Assembly: GCA_034211175.1 (NCBI GenBank)
Contig: JAXHUH010000257.1
Span: 28,956-92,955 of the forward strand
DNA: 64,000 nt
Direction: 5' to 3'
Origin: JAXHUH01 sp034211175
GTDB lineage: Bacteria > Actinomycetota > Acidimicrobiia > Acidimicrobiales > CAIXPF01
Below, piece after piece: positions 1 through 8,348 of the stretch (its first letter is position 1; every line of letters starts with the position of its first letter). A program made the translations under genes and the position numbers. The notes beneath the pieces are model-generated. The model did no database searches. It was given only the letters and a program-made list of their open reading frames with translations, and was not told the origin of the DNA.

Positions 1-1
1 C

Positions 2-502
2 GGGCTCGGCGACCTCGTCCGCCACGACGGCGACGCCGGGCGACAGGTGGTGACCCGGCTCCACACCGAGCTCGGGGAGCTGGCCGAGCGCCACGGCGTC
101 GACCGGGTGAAGGTGCTGGGCGACGCCTACGTCGTCGCCTGTGGTCACGACCGGGCGCTGATCGACCATGCGCCGCGGGTCGTCGCCTTCGCGGCCGACG
201 CCCAGGACGCGGTGCGGGAACTGGGCCGCGACACCGCCGCGAACCTCGACATCTCCGCCGGGATCAGCACCGGCCCGGTCGTCGGGGGCATGGCCGGGGG
301 GTCACGCCTCGTCTACGACGTGTGGGGTGAGACGGTCACGGTGGCGCACCAGCTCGCCCGGCGGGCGCCCGCCGGCGAGATCCTGGCGACCGAGGAGACG
401 CGGGTGATGCTCCCCGCCGCGATCGAGATGTCGGCCCTCGACCTCGAGGGTGGACCGCCCGCGTGGCGCGTGGCCACCGCGACCGTCGGGGGGCCGGCGT
501 GA
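2..502 (+). CDS. Class III adenylate/guanylate cyclase-like domain protein (5' end outside window)
   Basis: The C-terminal part of a class III nucleotide cyclase homology domain, open from base 2 with no start inside the window. Visible signatures are the VKVLGDAY segment (substrate Lys and second metal-binding Asp) and the YDVWGE segment. The transition-state Asn and Arg that normally follow (VNxASR) read as TVAHQ here, so both appear replaced. Cyclase activity is therefore doubtful, though the fold is clear. The stop overlaps the GTG start of the MscS-type channel gene (GTGA), so the two are translationally coupled. The first metal Asp lies outside the window and cannot be judged. Confidence 0.85.
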   Translation, partial: GLGDLVRHDGDAGRQVVTRLHTELGELAERHGVDRVKVLGDAYVVACGHDRALIDHAPRVVAFAADAQDAVRELGRDTAANLDISAGISTGPVVGGMAGGSRLVYDVWGETVTVAHQLARRAPAGEILATEETRVMLPAAIEMSALDLEGGPPAWRVATATVGGPA

Positions 503-1998
503 TCGCGCTCGCGGAGAACAGCGGCACGTGGGCGGCGGTCGTGATCGTGGCCGTGCCTGCCCTCGTCATCGCCGCCTCGGAGCTCGACGAGCGGCTGCGC
601 CAACGCGACTCCCCCCTGCGGGCCGCGGTGGCCACGGTGCGCAACTGGGTGCTGCCGCTGTTCGCGCTGTGGGCGCTGCTCGTGCCCGTCCTCGACGCCG
701 ATCGGGACGCCCCGGCCGTGCGGATCACGGCAACGGCGTTCGTCCTGGCGCTCGCCTGGGCCACCCTGCAGCTGTTCCGCATCGCGGTCGGGGTCATCCA
801 GCGCCGTCACCTCGCCCGTGATCGCCAGCCGCTGCCCCAGCTCCTGCTCGCGCTGCCACGCCTGCTCGTCCTCCTCGTGGTCGCCTGGCTGCTCGTCGGC
901 GTCGTCTGGGGCATCGACCTCTCCGCCGCGCTGACCGCGCTCGGCGTGACGTCGCTCGTGGTCTCGTTCGCCCTGCAGGAGACCCTGAGCGGCCTCGCCT
1001 CGGGCGTGCTCCTGCTCGGTGACCAGCCGTTCCAGCCCGGTGACTGGATCAGCACCGACGACACCGAGGGCGTCGTCGTCGACGTGAACTGGCGGACGTC
1101 GCGCCTGAAGGACCGCAACGGCGACATGGTCACCGTGCCCAACAGCGCCATGGCCAACGCCAAGATCGTCAACTACTCCCGCCCCGCCCGCCTCCACCGC
1201 GTGGTGGTGCCGGTCCAGGTGGCGTTCTCGAACCCGCCGACGTTGGCGAAGGCGATGCTGCTCGACGCGGCCCGGGGCACCGACGGCGTGCTCACCGAGC
1301 CGCCCCCGGCCGTCCGCGTCGTCCAGATCGACGACCCGCTCATGGGCTACGAGGTCGACATGTGGATCGACGACTACGGGATCGCCCCCCGGGTCCGCAG
1401 CGACTTCGGCAGCCTCGTCTGGTACCAGTCGCACCGCCACGACGTCCCCCTCCCGAGCCCGGCCCAGGACCTGTACCTCTACGACGGTCCCGAGACGTCC
1501 ACCGCCGGGGCGCCCGCGGTCGGTGAGCTCCGCCGGGGCATCGAGCAGTCCCCGCTCCTCGGCTTCCTCGCCGACGAGGACGTCGACCGCCTGGCGCAGG
1601 CGAGCCGGCCGTTGCGCTACGCGGTCGGCGAGCAGATCCTCGACGCCCGGCGGGCCGGGCGGGACCTCGTCCTGCTCGCGGAGGGTCGTGCGGTGATCGC
1701 GCTCGTGGACGACGACGGCGCCGGCGTCCGCACCGAGACCGTGGTCGGCGAGCTGACGGCGGGTGAGTCGATCACCTCGCTCGGCGACGTCGGCGAGGAC
1801 CGCCACCTCGTCGTCCGGGCGGTCTCGGACTGCGACGTGCTGGTGATCGACGCCGACGTGATCGGTGAGCTCGGCAGCCGGAACACCGAGCTCGCGGCGG
1901 CGTTCAACCGCCTCAGCTCGATCCGCCGGCGCCGCATCGACCGGATCGTCGAGCAGCGGTCGGCGCGCAACGGCGCGCAGGAGCCCGCCGAGCGATGA
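499..1998 (+). CDS. MscS-family mechanosensitive channel with C-terminal cyclic-nucleotide-binding domain
   Basis: A 499-aa inner-membrane channel. Several hydrophobic helices fill residues 1-150. The Gly/Ala-rich pore helix and start of the MscS beta domain lie at about 138-185 (GLASGVLLLGD, QPGDWI). The MscS cytoplasmic domain follows, then a cNMP-binding beta-barrel at about 345-480. This is the layout of bacterial cyclic-nucleotide-gated MscS relatives (bCNG). GTG at 499 is chosen because it overlaps the upstream stop; an in-frame ATG at 463 would overlap further. The gene sits between two cyclase-like genes and shares ATGA with the next, so ligand production or sensing and gating are probably linked. 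Which nucleotide binds, if any, cannot be read from sequence. Confidence 0.88.
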   Translation: MIALAENSGTWAAVVIVAVPALVIAASELDERLRQRDSPLRAAVATVRNWVLPLFALWALLVPVLDADRDAPAVRITATAFVLALAWATLQLFRIAVGVIQRRHLARDRQPLPQLLLALPRLLVLLVVAWLLVGVVWGIDLSAALTALGVTSLVVSFALQETLSGLASGVLLLGDQPFQPGDWISTDDTEGVVVDVNWRTSRLKDRNGDMVTVPNSAMANAKIVNYSRPARLHRVVVPVQVAFSNPPTLAKAMLLDAARGTDGVLTEPPPAVRVVQIDDPLMGYEVDMWIDDYGIAPRVRSDFGSLVWYQSHRHDVPLPSPAQDLYLYDGPETSTAGAPAVGELRRGIEQSPLLGFLADEDVDRLAQASRPLRYAVGEQILDARRAGRDLVLLAEGRAVIALVDDDGAGVRTETVVGELTAGESITSLGDVGEDRHLVVRAVSDCDVLVIDADVIGELGSRNTELAAAFNRLSSIRRRRIDRIVEQRSARNGAQEPAER

Positions 1999-4274
1999 GC
2001 ACCGACGCCGCGCCCCGCAACGACGAGCCCGCCGTCGATCGGACCGCGCCGCCAGCCGGTGGGACGACCGGGCCCGGTGACGACTCGCCGGCCGCTCCGG
2101 CGACGGCGGACACCGCGGTGCCGGGCGCGGACACCGCCGCAGCCACCTCCGGGGCCACGCCGACCCGTCGGGGGCGCCGGGGCGGGCTGCGTCGACGCAT
2201 CGCGGTGGCGCTCGTGCTCGCGGCCGTCGTGTCACTCGTCTTCGTGGCGGCGCTCAACTTCTTCGGGGCGCTCCGGCTGCTCCTGAACGGCAACGAGGAC
2301 CGGCTCGTCGCGGTGGGTGAGAGCCGGGCCGCCAGCATCGAGCAGGGCATCGACCGGGTGCTCGACAACGTCTCGGTCGCGGCCGCCGACCTCGCGGTCG
2401 CCCTCGCGCTCGAGGGCTTCGGCGAGACCTTCTCCGAGCTCGACGACGAGCCGCTCGAACCGCGGCAGCTGGCCGAGCTCGAGGACGCGTACGGCGAGCT
2501 GGTCGTGGACGCGGTGGCCGACGCCGGCCTCGAACCGGTGACGGTCGACGAGACGATGCCGGCGTCCGACGCCGGACGCTACGTCCAGTACCACTACGGG
2601 CTCGGCGCCGCGGCCCGGGGCGAGCGCGACCTCGACCTCGCGGACGCCGGCGACGGCTCGGACTACAGCGAGCTGCGGTCGGCGTTCCATCCCTACCTGG
2701 CGTCGCTCGTGGCGACGATGCAGCTGGGCGACCTCCTCCTCGTCGACGCCGACACCGCGGACGTCGTCTACTCGGCGCAGGGCAGGATCGACGTCGGGAC
2801 GAACCTGCGCGACGGCCCGTTCGCCGACACCGCGCTGGCCCGGGCCGTGCTCGACGACCTGTCGAACACGCGGGTCGGCGAGACGGTCATCGCCGACTAC
2901 GAGCGCTACCTGCCGGGCGGCGGTCGGCCCGTGCTGTTCGCCGCCTCGGCCGTGCGCAGCGGCACCGAGATCGTCGGGGCCCTCGTCGCCGAGCTGCCGG
3001 TCGAGGCGCTGACCAACATCACGACCGCCGGCGGCGCCTGGGAGCAGATCGGCCTCGACGAGGGCGAGGCCTACGTCGTCGGCCCCGACCTGCTCCTGCG
3101 CAGCGAGAGCCGGCGCTGGATCGAGGACCCCGAGGGGTACCTCGAGGCGATCGACGGCGAGGAGCACGCGTCGCTGGTCGAGGTGTTCGAGTCGCCGGTC
3201 GGGCTCCAGGTCGTCGACACCGAGCCCGTCACCGAGGCGCTCGACGGGCACACGTTCTCCGGTGTGGCCACCGACTACCTGGGCGAGGCGACGTTCAGCT
3301 ACGCCCGTCTCCTCGACGTCGCCGGCCTGCAGTGGGCGGTGGTGGTCGACGAGCCGATCGCGTCGGCCCGGGCCCCGTTCGCGGAGTACTTCCGCCGGCT
3401 CGGGCTCGTCGTGGCCATCATCGTGCCGCTCGTGGTCGTCCTCGGCATCGTCCTGGCCGACCGCCTGGCCCGGCGCATCCCGGCGATGGTCCGCGCCGCG
3501 CACGAGGTGGCGGCCGGTGAGCGCGACCCGGACGTGGGCACGCAGGTCAACGACGAGCTCGGCGACCTCGGCCGCCGGTTGCGACGCCTCGCCGCCGACC
3601 TCGGTCGCCGGGAGGCGCAGCTCGCGGCCGAGTACGAGCGGCGCCGAGAGCTGCTGGCCACCGTGTTGCCGGAGCGGATCGTCGACGCGGTCGACTCCGA
3701 CCGCTACTCGGCCGCCGAGGGCGACCTGGTCGACGTCGGCACGGTCATCGCCGTGCGGGTCGTGCTCGACGACGCCGGCGGCGCACCCGACGACGTCGAC
3801 GTCGGCGAGTTGCTCGCGGAGGACGCACGCTTCGCCGAGTCGTTGGCCCACGAGCGCGGCATCGAGCGGATCCGGGCCGACGCCGACCGCTACCTGTTCG
3901 TCGCCGGGGCCGGCCGGGACGAGGCCGGGGCCGACGACGCGCTGGCCTATGCGACCGACCTGTCGGCCGCGGTCGCCGAGGTCGCGGCGCGCGAGCAGGT
4001 GACCATGTCCGTGAGCGTCGGCCTGGCGACCGGTTCGGTCGCGATGGGCGTCGTCGGCGCCGGCGGGCTCACGTTCGCGGCCTGGGGCGAGCCCGTGCGA
4101 CAGGCCCTCGCCGTCTGTGCGCTGGCCGCCGGCGGGCAGGTCCTCCTCGACCGCAGCGCGGCCGATGCCCTCACCTCCGACGACTGGCGGCTCGAGGAGG
4201 CGGAGGAGCTGGTCGACGTCGACGGCCGGCCGATGGCGCTCCTGGCGGCGGTCGCCGCCGAGTCGACCACCTGA
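1995..4274 (+). CDS. Membrane-bound HAMP/cyclase-homology protein, probably catalytically degenerate
   Basis: 759 aa. A Pro/Ala/Thr-rich cytoplasmic N-terminus of about 65 residues precedes a transmembrane helix (about 70-93). A large extracytoplasmic sensor region (about 95-465, cache-like in size) follows, then a second helix (about 470-490), a HAMP-like segment and a class III cyclase-homology domain (about 555-755). The VLPERIV lead-in and AAWGE core are recognisable. However, the usual FxDIVGFT metal motif reads VIAVRVVLD, the substrate Lys is Arg (RIRADADRY), and the VNxAxR motif is lost (VRQALAV). It is better viewed as a sensor or regulatory pseudo-cyclase than an enzyme. The ATG overlaps the channel gene stop (ATGA). 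Confidence 0.82.
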   Translation: MSTDAAPRNDEPAVDRTAPPAGGTTGPGDDSPAAPATADTAVPGADTAAATSGATPTRRGRRGGLRRRIAVALVLAAVVSLVFVAALNFFGALRLLLNGNEDRLVAVGESRAASIEQGIDRVLDNVSVAAADLAVALALEGFGETFSELDDEPLEPRQLAELEDAYGELVVDAVADAGLEPVTVDETMPASDAGRYVQYHYGLGAAARGERDLDLADAGDGSDYSELRSAFHPYLASLVATMQLGDLLLVDADTADVVYSAQGRIDVGTNLRDGPFADTALARAVLDDLSNTRVGETVIADYERYLPGGGRPVLFAASAVRSGTEIVGALVAELPVEALTNITTAGGAWEQIGLDEGEAYVVGPDLLLRSESRRWIEDPEGYLEAIDGEEHASLVEVFESPVGLQVVDTEPVTEALDGHTFSGVATDYLGEATFSYARLLDVAGLQWAVVVDEPIASARAPFAEYFRRLGLVVAIIVPLVVVLGIVLADRLARRIPAMVRAAHEVAAGERDPDVGTQVNDELGDLGRRLRRLAADLGRREAQLAAEYERRRELLATVLPERIVDAVDSDRYSAAEGDLVDVGTVIAVRVVLDDAGGAPDDVDVGELLAEDARFAESLAHERGIERIRADADRYLFVAGAGRDEAGADDALAYATDLSAAVAEVAAREQVTMSVSVGLATGSVAMGVVGAGGLTFAAWGEPVRQALAVCALAAGGQVLLDRSAADALTSDDWRLEEAEELVDVDGRPMALLAAVAAESTT

Positions 4275-4295
4275 CCGATCCGACCCGAGCCCGCC

Positions 4296-4670
4296 TCAGC
4301 GCAGCAGGCGACGCAGCACGCGGGTCACGAGGAACGCCACCGCGACGATGGTCACCGCGACCTTGGTCGGGTCGACCGCCGGCTCCCAGGTGACGTCGCC
4401 GTCGCGGATCACGTAGGCGCCGACCGGGCGGGCCGTCACCCCGAACCCGAGACCTCCGCCGGAACCCTCCTCCTCGGTCGGCCCCTGGCCCTGCCCGCCC
4501 CCTCCGCCGCCGCCGCCACGCAGCGAGACCACCGGGACAACGGTCACGCCGCCGCGCTCGATGGGCTCGCCCACGACGCGCTCGACGGTGAGGATCTCCC
4601 GGACCCGGGCGCCCAGGGTCTCGAGGCCGGGCGGGAACCCGCCGGTGGTGTGGTCCTCGGTGAGGGTCAT
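4296..4670 (-). CDS. GerW/YtfJ-family sporulation-type protein
   Basis: 124 aa. The N-terminal half (VREILTVERVVGEPIERGG, VTVVPVVSL) and the Gly-rich loop followed by GFGVTARPVGAYVI match the GerW (YtfJ) family, described first from Bacillus spores but widespread in non-sporulating actinobacteria. A hydrophobic C-terminal helix (VAVTIVAVAFLVTRVL) suggests membrane anchoring. The start ATG at 4670 has GAGGAG upstream; longer reading frames extending upstream are not supported. It converges with the cyclase-like gene. Role in this organism is unknown; the family assignment is good. Confidence 0.8.
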   Translation of the reverse strand: MTLTEDHTTGGFPPGLETLGARVREILTVERVVGEPIERGGVTVVPVVSLRGGGGGGGGQGQGPTEEEGSGGGLGFGVTARPVGAYVIRDGDVTWEPAVDPTKVAVTIVAVAFLVTRVLRRLLR

Positions 4671-4788
4671 CTGCTCGCTCCTCGCGCTCGATCGCCCGCT
4701 GGGAACGAACGTAGTGCGAGGTCGCGTCCGGCCGGCGTGGTGGGCGGCCGACGGGCGAAGCCGGCGCGGATCGCTCAAAGTGTGCGGC

Positions 4789-5703
4789 ATGGTTGCAGAG
4801 ATCGCAGTCGTCGGGAGCCTCAACCTCGACCTCGTCGTCCCCGTGGAGCGCGTGCCCCTCGTGGGGGAGACCGTCCTCGGTGGTGACCTCGTCCGCAACT
4901 GCGGGGGCAAGGGCGGGAACCAGGCCACGGCCGCGGCCCGTCTCGGCCGGCGGGTGGCGATGGTGGCCCGAGTCGGCGACGACGACGCCGCGGAGATCCT
5001 CCGTCGGGGCCTGGACACCGACGAGATCGACGTCTCGCGGGTCGTCGGCACGCCCGGTGTGCCGTCGGGGGTGGCGCTGATCGCGGTCGAGGCGGCGGGC
5101 GACAACGCGATCGTCGTCGCGCCCGGCGCGAACGCCCGCCTCCGCCCCGAGGACGTCCGGGTCGACGCGGTGGCGACCGCGTCGGTCGTGCTCGTGCAGC
5201 TCGAGATCCCGATCGAGACCGTGGAGGCGGCGGTGGCCCACGCCACGGGGACGGTGGTGTGCAACCCCGCGCCGGCCCCGCCCGGTGGTCTCCCGGCGTC
5301 GCTGCTCGGTGCGCTCGACGTGCTCGTGCCGAACGAGACCGAGCTGTACACGCTGGCCGGTGCGCCGGCCCCCGACGGGGACGCGCCGGGCATCGAGGCG
5401 CTCGACGAGATGGCGCGGGGCCTCGGCGCCCACCACGTGGTCGTGACCCTGGGCGCCCGCGGCGCGCTCGTCGTGACCCCGGACGTGACCGAGCTCGTGC
5501 CGGCGCCGACGGTGCGCCCGGTCGACACGACCGCGGCGGGTGACTCGTTCTGCGGCGGGTTGGCCGATCGCCTCGCGGCCGGCGAGGACCTGCTCACCGC
5601 GACCCGGTGGGCGGTGCGGGTCGGTGCGGCCACGACGCTGCGGGCCGGTGCCCAGCCGTCGCTGCCGACCCCCGAGGAGGTCGAACGCCTCCTCGCCCCC
5701 TGA
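4789..5703 (+). CDS. rbsK: Ribokinase-like PfkB-family sugar kinase
   Basis: 304 aa, normal length for ribokinase. The N-terminal VVGSLNLDLVV strand, the GGKGGNQATAAARLG substrate motif and the C-terminal DTTAAGDSF motif with catalytic Asp252 are all present. It phosphorylates a sugar, most likely ribose at O5, with ATP in the cytoplasm. ATG 4789 was chosen because the upstream in-frame extension runs through a non-conserved region divergent from the GerW-like gene. No transporter or rbsD lies nearby, so the exact sugar is uncertain; other PfkB nucleoside or sugar kinases remain possible. Confidence 0.85.
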   Translation: MVAEIAVVGSLNLDLVVPVERVPLVGETVLGGDLVRNCGGKGGNQATAAARLGRRVAMVARVGDDDAAEILRRGLDTDEIDVSRVVGTPGVPSGVALIAVEAAGDNAIVVAPGANARLRPEDVRVDAVATASVVLVQLEIPIETVEAAVAHATGTVVCNPAPAPPGGLPASLLGALDVLVPNETELYTLAGAPAPDGDAPGIEALDEMARGLGAHHVVVTLGARGALVVTPDVTELVPAPTVRPVDTTAAGDSFCGGLADRLAAGEDLLTATRWAVRVGAATTLRAGAQPSLPTPEEVERLLAP

Positions 5704-5720
5704 GCGCCCGTCACAACCGG

Positions 5721-6545
5721 TCAGGACGGCAGGGCGAGGCGGGAGCCGGCGGCCGAGCGGCGGTCGTTGCACGTCCGCTGGAACAGTCGGCCCTGCGCGT
5801 CGACCCAGCAGTTGGTGTTCGCACACCCGCCCTTGTCGTGGGTCTGGTAGTTGACCCGGACCGACGCGGGCCGCACGACCCGTCCGTCCGGTCGGCCCGC
5901 CTCGAGGTCGCTCCAGCGGACGGTCGCCGCCGGGTGGTCGCAGCGGGCGAAGACCTCCGACCACACCATCGGGTCGCTCAGCGCGGTGCCCGCGGCGTGC
6001 AGGTCCCGCACCCGCGTGACCTCCCCGGTCTCGACGTCGGTGATCGTCCCCGGCCACGCCCACAGCCCGTTGGTGCCCCGGATCTCGTCCGCGCCGGCGA
6101 GCTCCTCGCCGACCGGGCCGATCTGCAGGCGGTACGCGCGCCCCGGCTCCCAGAGGAAGTCCCGCGTGTTGCGGTTCCCGAGCGTGCCCGGCAGCGGCGA
6201 CTCGCTGCCGTCGAGCTCCCCGCCGCCCGAGCGGTACCCGCCCCAGTTCGCCGCGGTCTTGTGCGGGTAGCGGTGGTTCCACTGGAGCCCGAGGTGGCCG
6301 GCGCCGCCCCGGCGGCCCTTGTCGACGAAGCTGGCCTGCAGCGCCCAGAAGTAGAGGCGGTCGACCGTCGGCGGCTCGACCACCTCGATCGTGGCGGCGA
6401 CCCAGTCCCACTCGCCGGGCAGGTCCCAGAAGAGGTGGAACGACGAGGCCCCGTTCGACGATCGGGGCTCGCCGGCCGTGCGGGCGCCGGCGGCCGGGGC
6501 GCCGGTCAGCAGGCGGCGGACGGTGCGGAGGAACGTGTCGGCCAT
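5721..6545 (-). CDS. Conserved protein of unknown function (DUF3472-like region)
   Basis: 274 aa, no clear signal peptide. It is rich in Trp/Gly/Asn with a recognisable core (FYW-type segment LYFWALQASFVDKG, LGLQWNHRYP, NWGGYRSGG) that recalls DUF3472-like carbohydrate-associated folds. That match is from memory and weak. Near the C-terminus are four cysteines in a CANTNCW...RTCND arrangement, plausibly disulfides or a metal site. The gene starts 4 bases after the stop of the upstream CoA transferase and is probably cotranscribed, though no functional link is obvious. I do not assign a function. Confidence 0.6.
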   Translation of the reverse strand: MADTFLRTVRRLLTGAPAAGARTAGEPRSSNGASSFHLFWDLPGEWDWVAATIEVVEPPTVDRLYFWALQASFVDKGRRGGAGHLGLQWNHRYPHKTAANWGGYRSGGGELDGSESPLPGTLGNRNTRDFLWEPGRAYRLQIGPVGEELAGADEIRGTNGLWAWPGTITDVETGEVTRVRDLHAAGTALSDPMVWSEVFARCDHPAATVRWSDLEAGRPDGRVVRPASVRVNYQTHDKGGCANTNCWVDAQGRLFQRTCNDRRSAAGSRLALPS

Positions 6546-6549
6546 GGCT

Positions 6550-7794
6550 TCAGGCTGGAGGCCGTCCGGCCGTCTCGTCGCCGATCGCCACGATCCCCCG
6601 GGTGCGCAGCTCCTCGAGCTCGTCCGGGCCGAACCCGGCGTCGGCCAGCACCTCGGCCGTGTGGGCCCCCGCCACCGGCGCCGGCCCGCCGGGCGCCACG
6701 TCGGCGCCGTCGATGCGGAACGGGGTCGCGACCGTCTCGTGGGGACCGACGACGGGATCGTCGATCTCGGCGAACGCGCCGAGCGCCCGGACCTGCGGGT
6801 CGTCGACGACCTCGGGCAGCGTCGCCACCGGGCCCCAGGTGACGCCGTGCTCGTCGAGCCGCGTCGCCCACTCCGCCAGCGTCGCCGACGCGAACCGCTC
6901 CTCGATCAGGGGGATGAGCGTCTCGCGGTGCACGTAGCGGTCCATCGGTGTCGCGTACCGCTCGTCCTCGGCCCACTCGGGGCGACCGACGGCGTGGCAG
7001 AAGGCGGGCCACTGGCGGGGGAACGGCGCGGAGAGGATCAACCAGCGGTCATCCGCGGTCCGGTAGGTGGTGGTGAGCGGGCTCGGCGAGTCGGCGCGGG
7101 TGCGACGCGGCGGCTGGCGACGGTCGACGAGCGCGGCGGACAGGTCGACGGTGAGCGTCCACAGCGCGGTCTGCAGCAGTGACACGTGCACCGTCTGGCC
7201 CTCGCCGGTCTGGTCGCGCACGCGCAGGGCGCACAGCACGGCGGCCAGGAGGTTGAGCGACGTCGTCTGGTCGCCCTGACCGGGCCGGAACCGCACCGGC
7301 GGCTCGTCGGGCTCGCCGAGGAGGCTCATCACCCCGCCCCGGGCGAAGAACGACGTCATGTCGAAGCCCTGGCGGTCGGCGTCCGGCCCGTCGGGCCCGT
7401 AGCCCGACAGGCAGGCGACGACGAGCCGCGGGTTCGCGTCGCGCAGCTCGTCGGGGGTGAGCCCGTAGCGCTGCTGACGGGCCCGGGTGAGGTTCGTGAC
7501 CACGATGTCCACCCCGCCGGCGAGGCGGCGGACGAGCGCCGGGCCCTCGGGGTGGTCGAGCGCAACGGCGATCGAGCGCTTCCCCCGGTTGATCGCCCCG
7601 AAGACGTAGTCGATCGTCGGTGCGCCCGGGTCTGCCTGGTGGGGCTGGCGGAGGGCGCCGCGCATGCTGTCGCCCTGCGGGGCCTCGACCTTCACCACGT
7701 CCGCGCCGAGGTCGGCCATGATCGCCCCGGCCGAGGGCGCGGCGGCCCAGTTCGCGATCTCCAGGACGCGAACCCCTTCGAGCGGTGCGACCAC
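6550..7794 (-). CDS. Family III CoA transferase (CaiB/BaiF type)
   Basis: 414 aa. It transfers CoA between carboxylic acids via a covalent Asp intermediate. It begins with the family signature LEGVRVLEIANWAAAPSAGAIMADLGADVVKVE (given here only as the start of the domain), followed by NRGKRSIAVAL, and has the GFDMTSFFARGG segment, which holds the likely nucleophilic Asp. GTG 7794 is preferred over an ATG 159 bases upstream because GAGGAGGGGG lies just before it and homology begins at residue 3. The substrate acid cannot be told; racemase (MCR) activity is an alternative in this family. The next gene follows 4 bases downstream. Confidence 0.88.
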   Translation of the reverse strand: MVAPLEGVRVLEIANWAAAPSAGAIMADLGADVVKVEAPQGDSMRGALRQPHQADPGAPTIDYVFGAINRGKRSIAVALDHPEGPALVRRLAGGVDIVVTNLTRARQQRYGLTPDELRDANPRLVVACLSGYGPDGPDADRQGFDMTSFFARGGVMSLLGEPDEPPVRFRPGQGDQTTSLNLLAAVLCALRVRDQTGEGQTVHVSLLQTALWTLTVDLSAALVDRRQPPRRTRADSPSPLTTTYRTADDRWLILSAPFPRQWPAFCHAVGRPEWAEDERYATPMDRYVHRETLIPLIEERFASATLAEWATRLDEHGVTWGPVATLPEVVDDPQVRALGAFAEIDDPVVGPHETVATPFRIDGADVAPGGPAPVAGAHTAEVLADAGFGPDELEELRTRGIVAIGDETAGRPPA

Positions 7795-8348
7795 GTCCCC
7801 CTCCTCATCGATCGCCGGTGCGCGCCCGCGGACGGTAGTCGACGCCCGTCGAGCCACCCCCACCGTCGGTCCGGGCCGGCCCGGGCCGGACCGGTTGGCT
7901 CGGCCCGCCCGGACGTCGGCGGCGGGTCGTTGGCCGGGACGATCGTCCTTCACCCATTCGGGTGAGCCTCTCCGGGCCGCGCGCGTTGCGTGACTCCCAT
8001 CGTCACCGTTTCGTCATGTGGCCCGGAGTGACCTGGTGGTGCCGTCGTTCGCGCCCGCGAACACCGAACGACGTGTGTCGATATTCGTCACGGAGGCGCT
8101 GGTGCGAGGCATCATCGGTGGGCACAACTACGATGACCATCGGCTCACTCGGCGGAGTGGGCCGGGCCGGGTGCTCGCCTCGTGAGTCGAGGCAGCGACG
8201 TGTGGGCGGCGCCCCGGCCGGTGTCGAACGAGCGGGAGGCCGAGCGGTCCCTTGTCCCTCTGCGTGGCGCGCCCCCGCGCCGCCACGGCGGGACGGGAAG
8301 CGCTCCCGGCCGCTCGACACGTAGGCGGCGAGGGCGGGAGTCCGATCG
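7795..8348. other. Intergenic region upstream of the polysaccharide locus
   Basis: About 550 bases between the divergent CoA transferase and GT2 genes with no credible gene. Short frames here are Arg/Pro-rich and lack family resemblance. It holds a perfect inverted repeat at 8047-8062 and a TACGAT hexamer at 8129-8134 that could be a -10 element for the GT2 gene. Confidence 0.5.
8047..8062. promoter_or_regulatory. Perfect 7-bp inverted repeat, possible operator
   Basis: GTTCGCG-cc-CGCGAAC is a perfect dyad in the gene-free region in front of the GT2/beta-helix gene, about 290 bases from its start. Position and symmetry fit a repressor site, but GC-rich palindromes are common in this DNA. Confidence 0.3.

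Noticed and set aside
4171..6411. Large minus-strand frame across the kinase gene
   Set aside because: It covers the well-supported ribokinase and GerW-like genes in the wrong frame and has no family resemblance.
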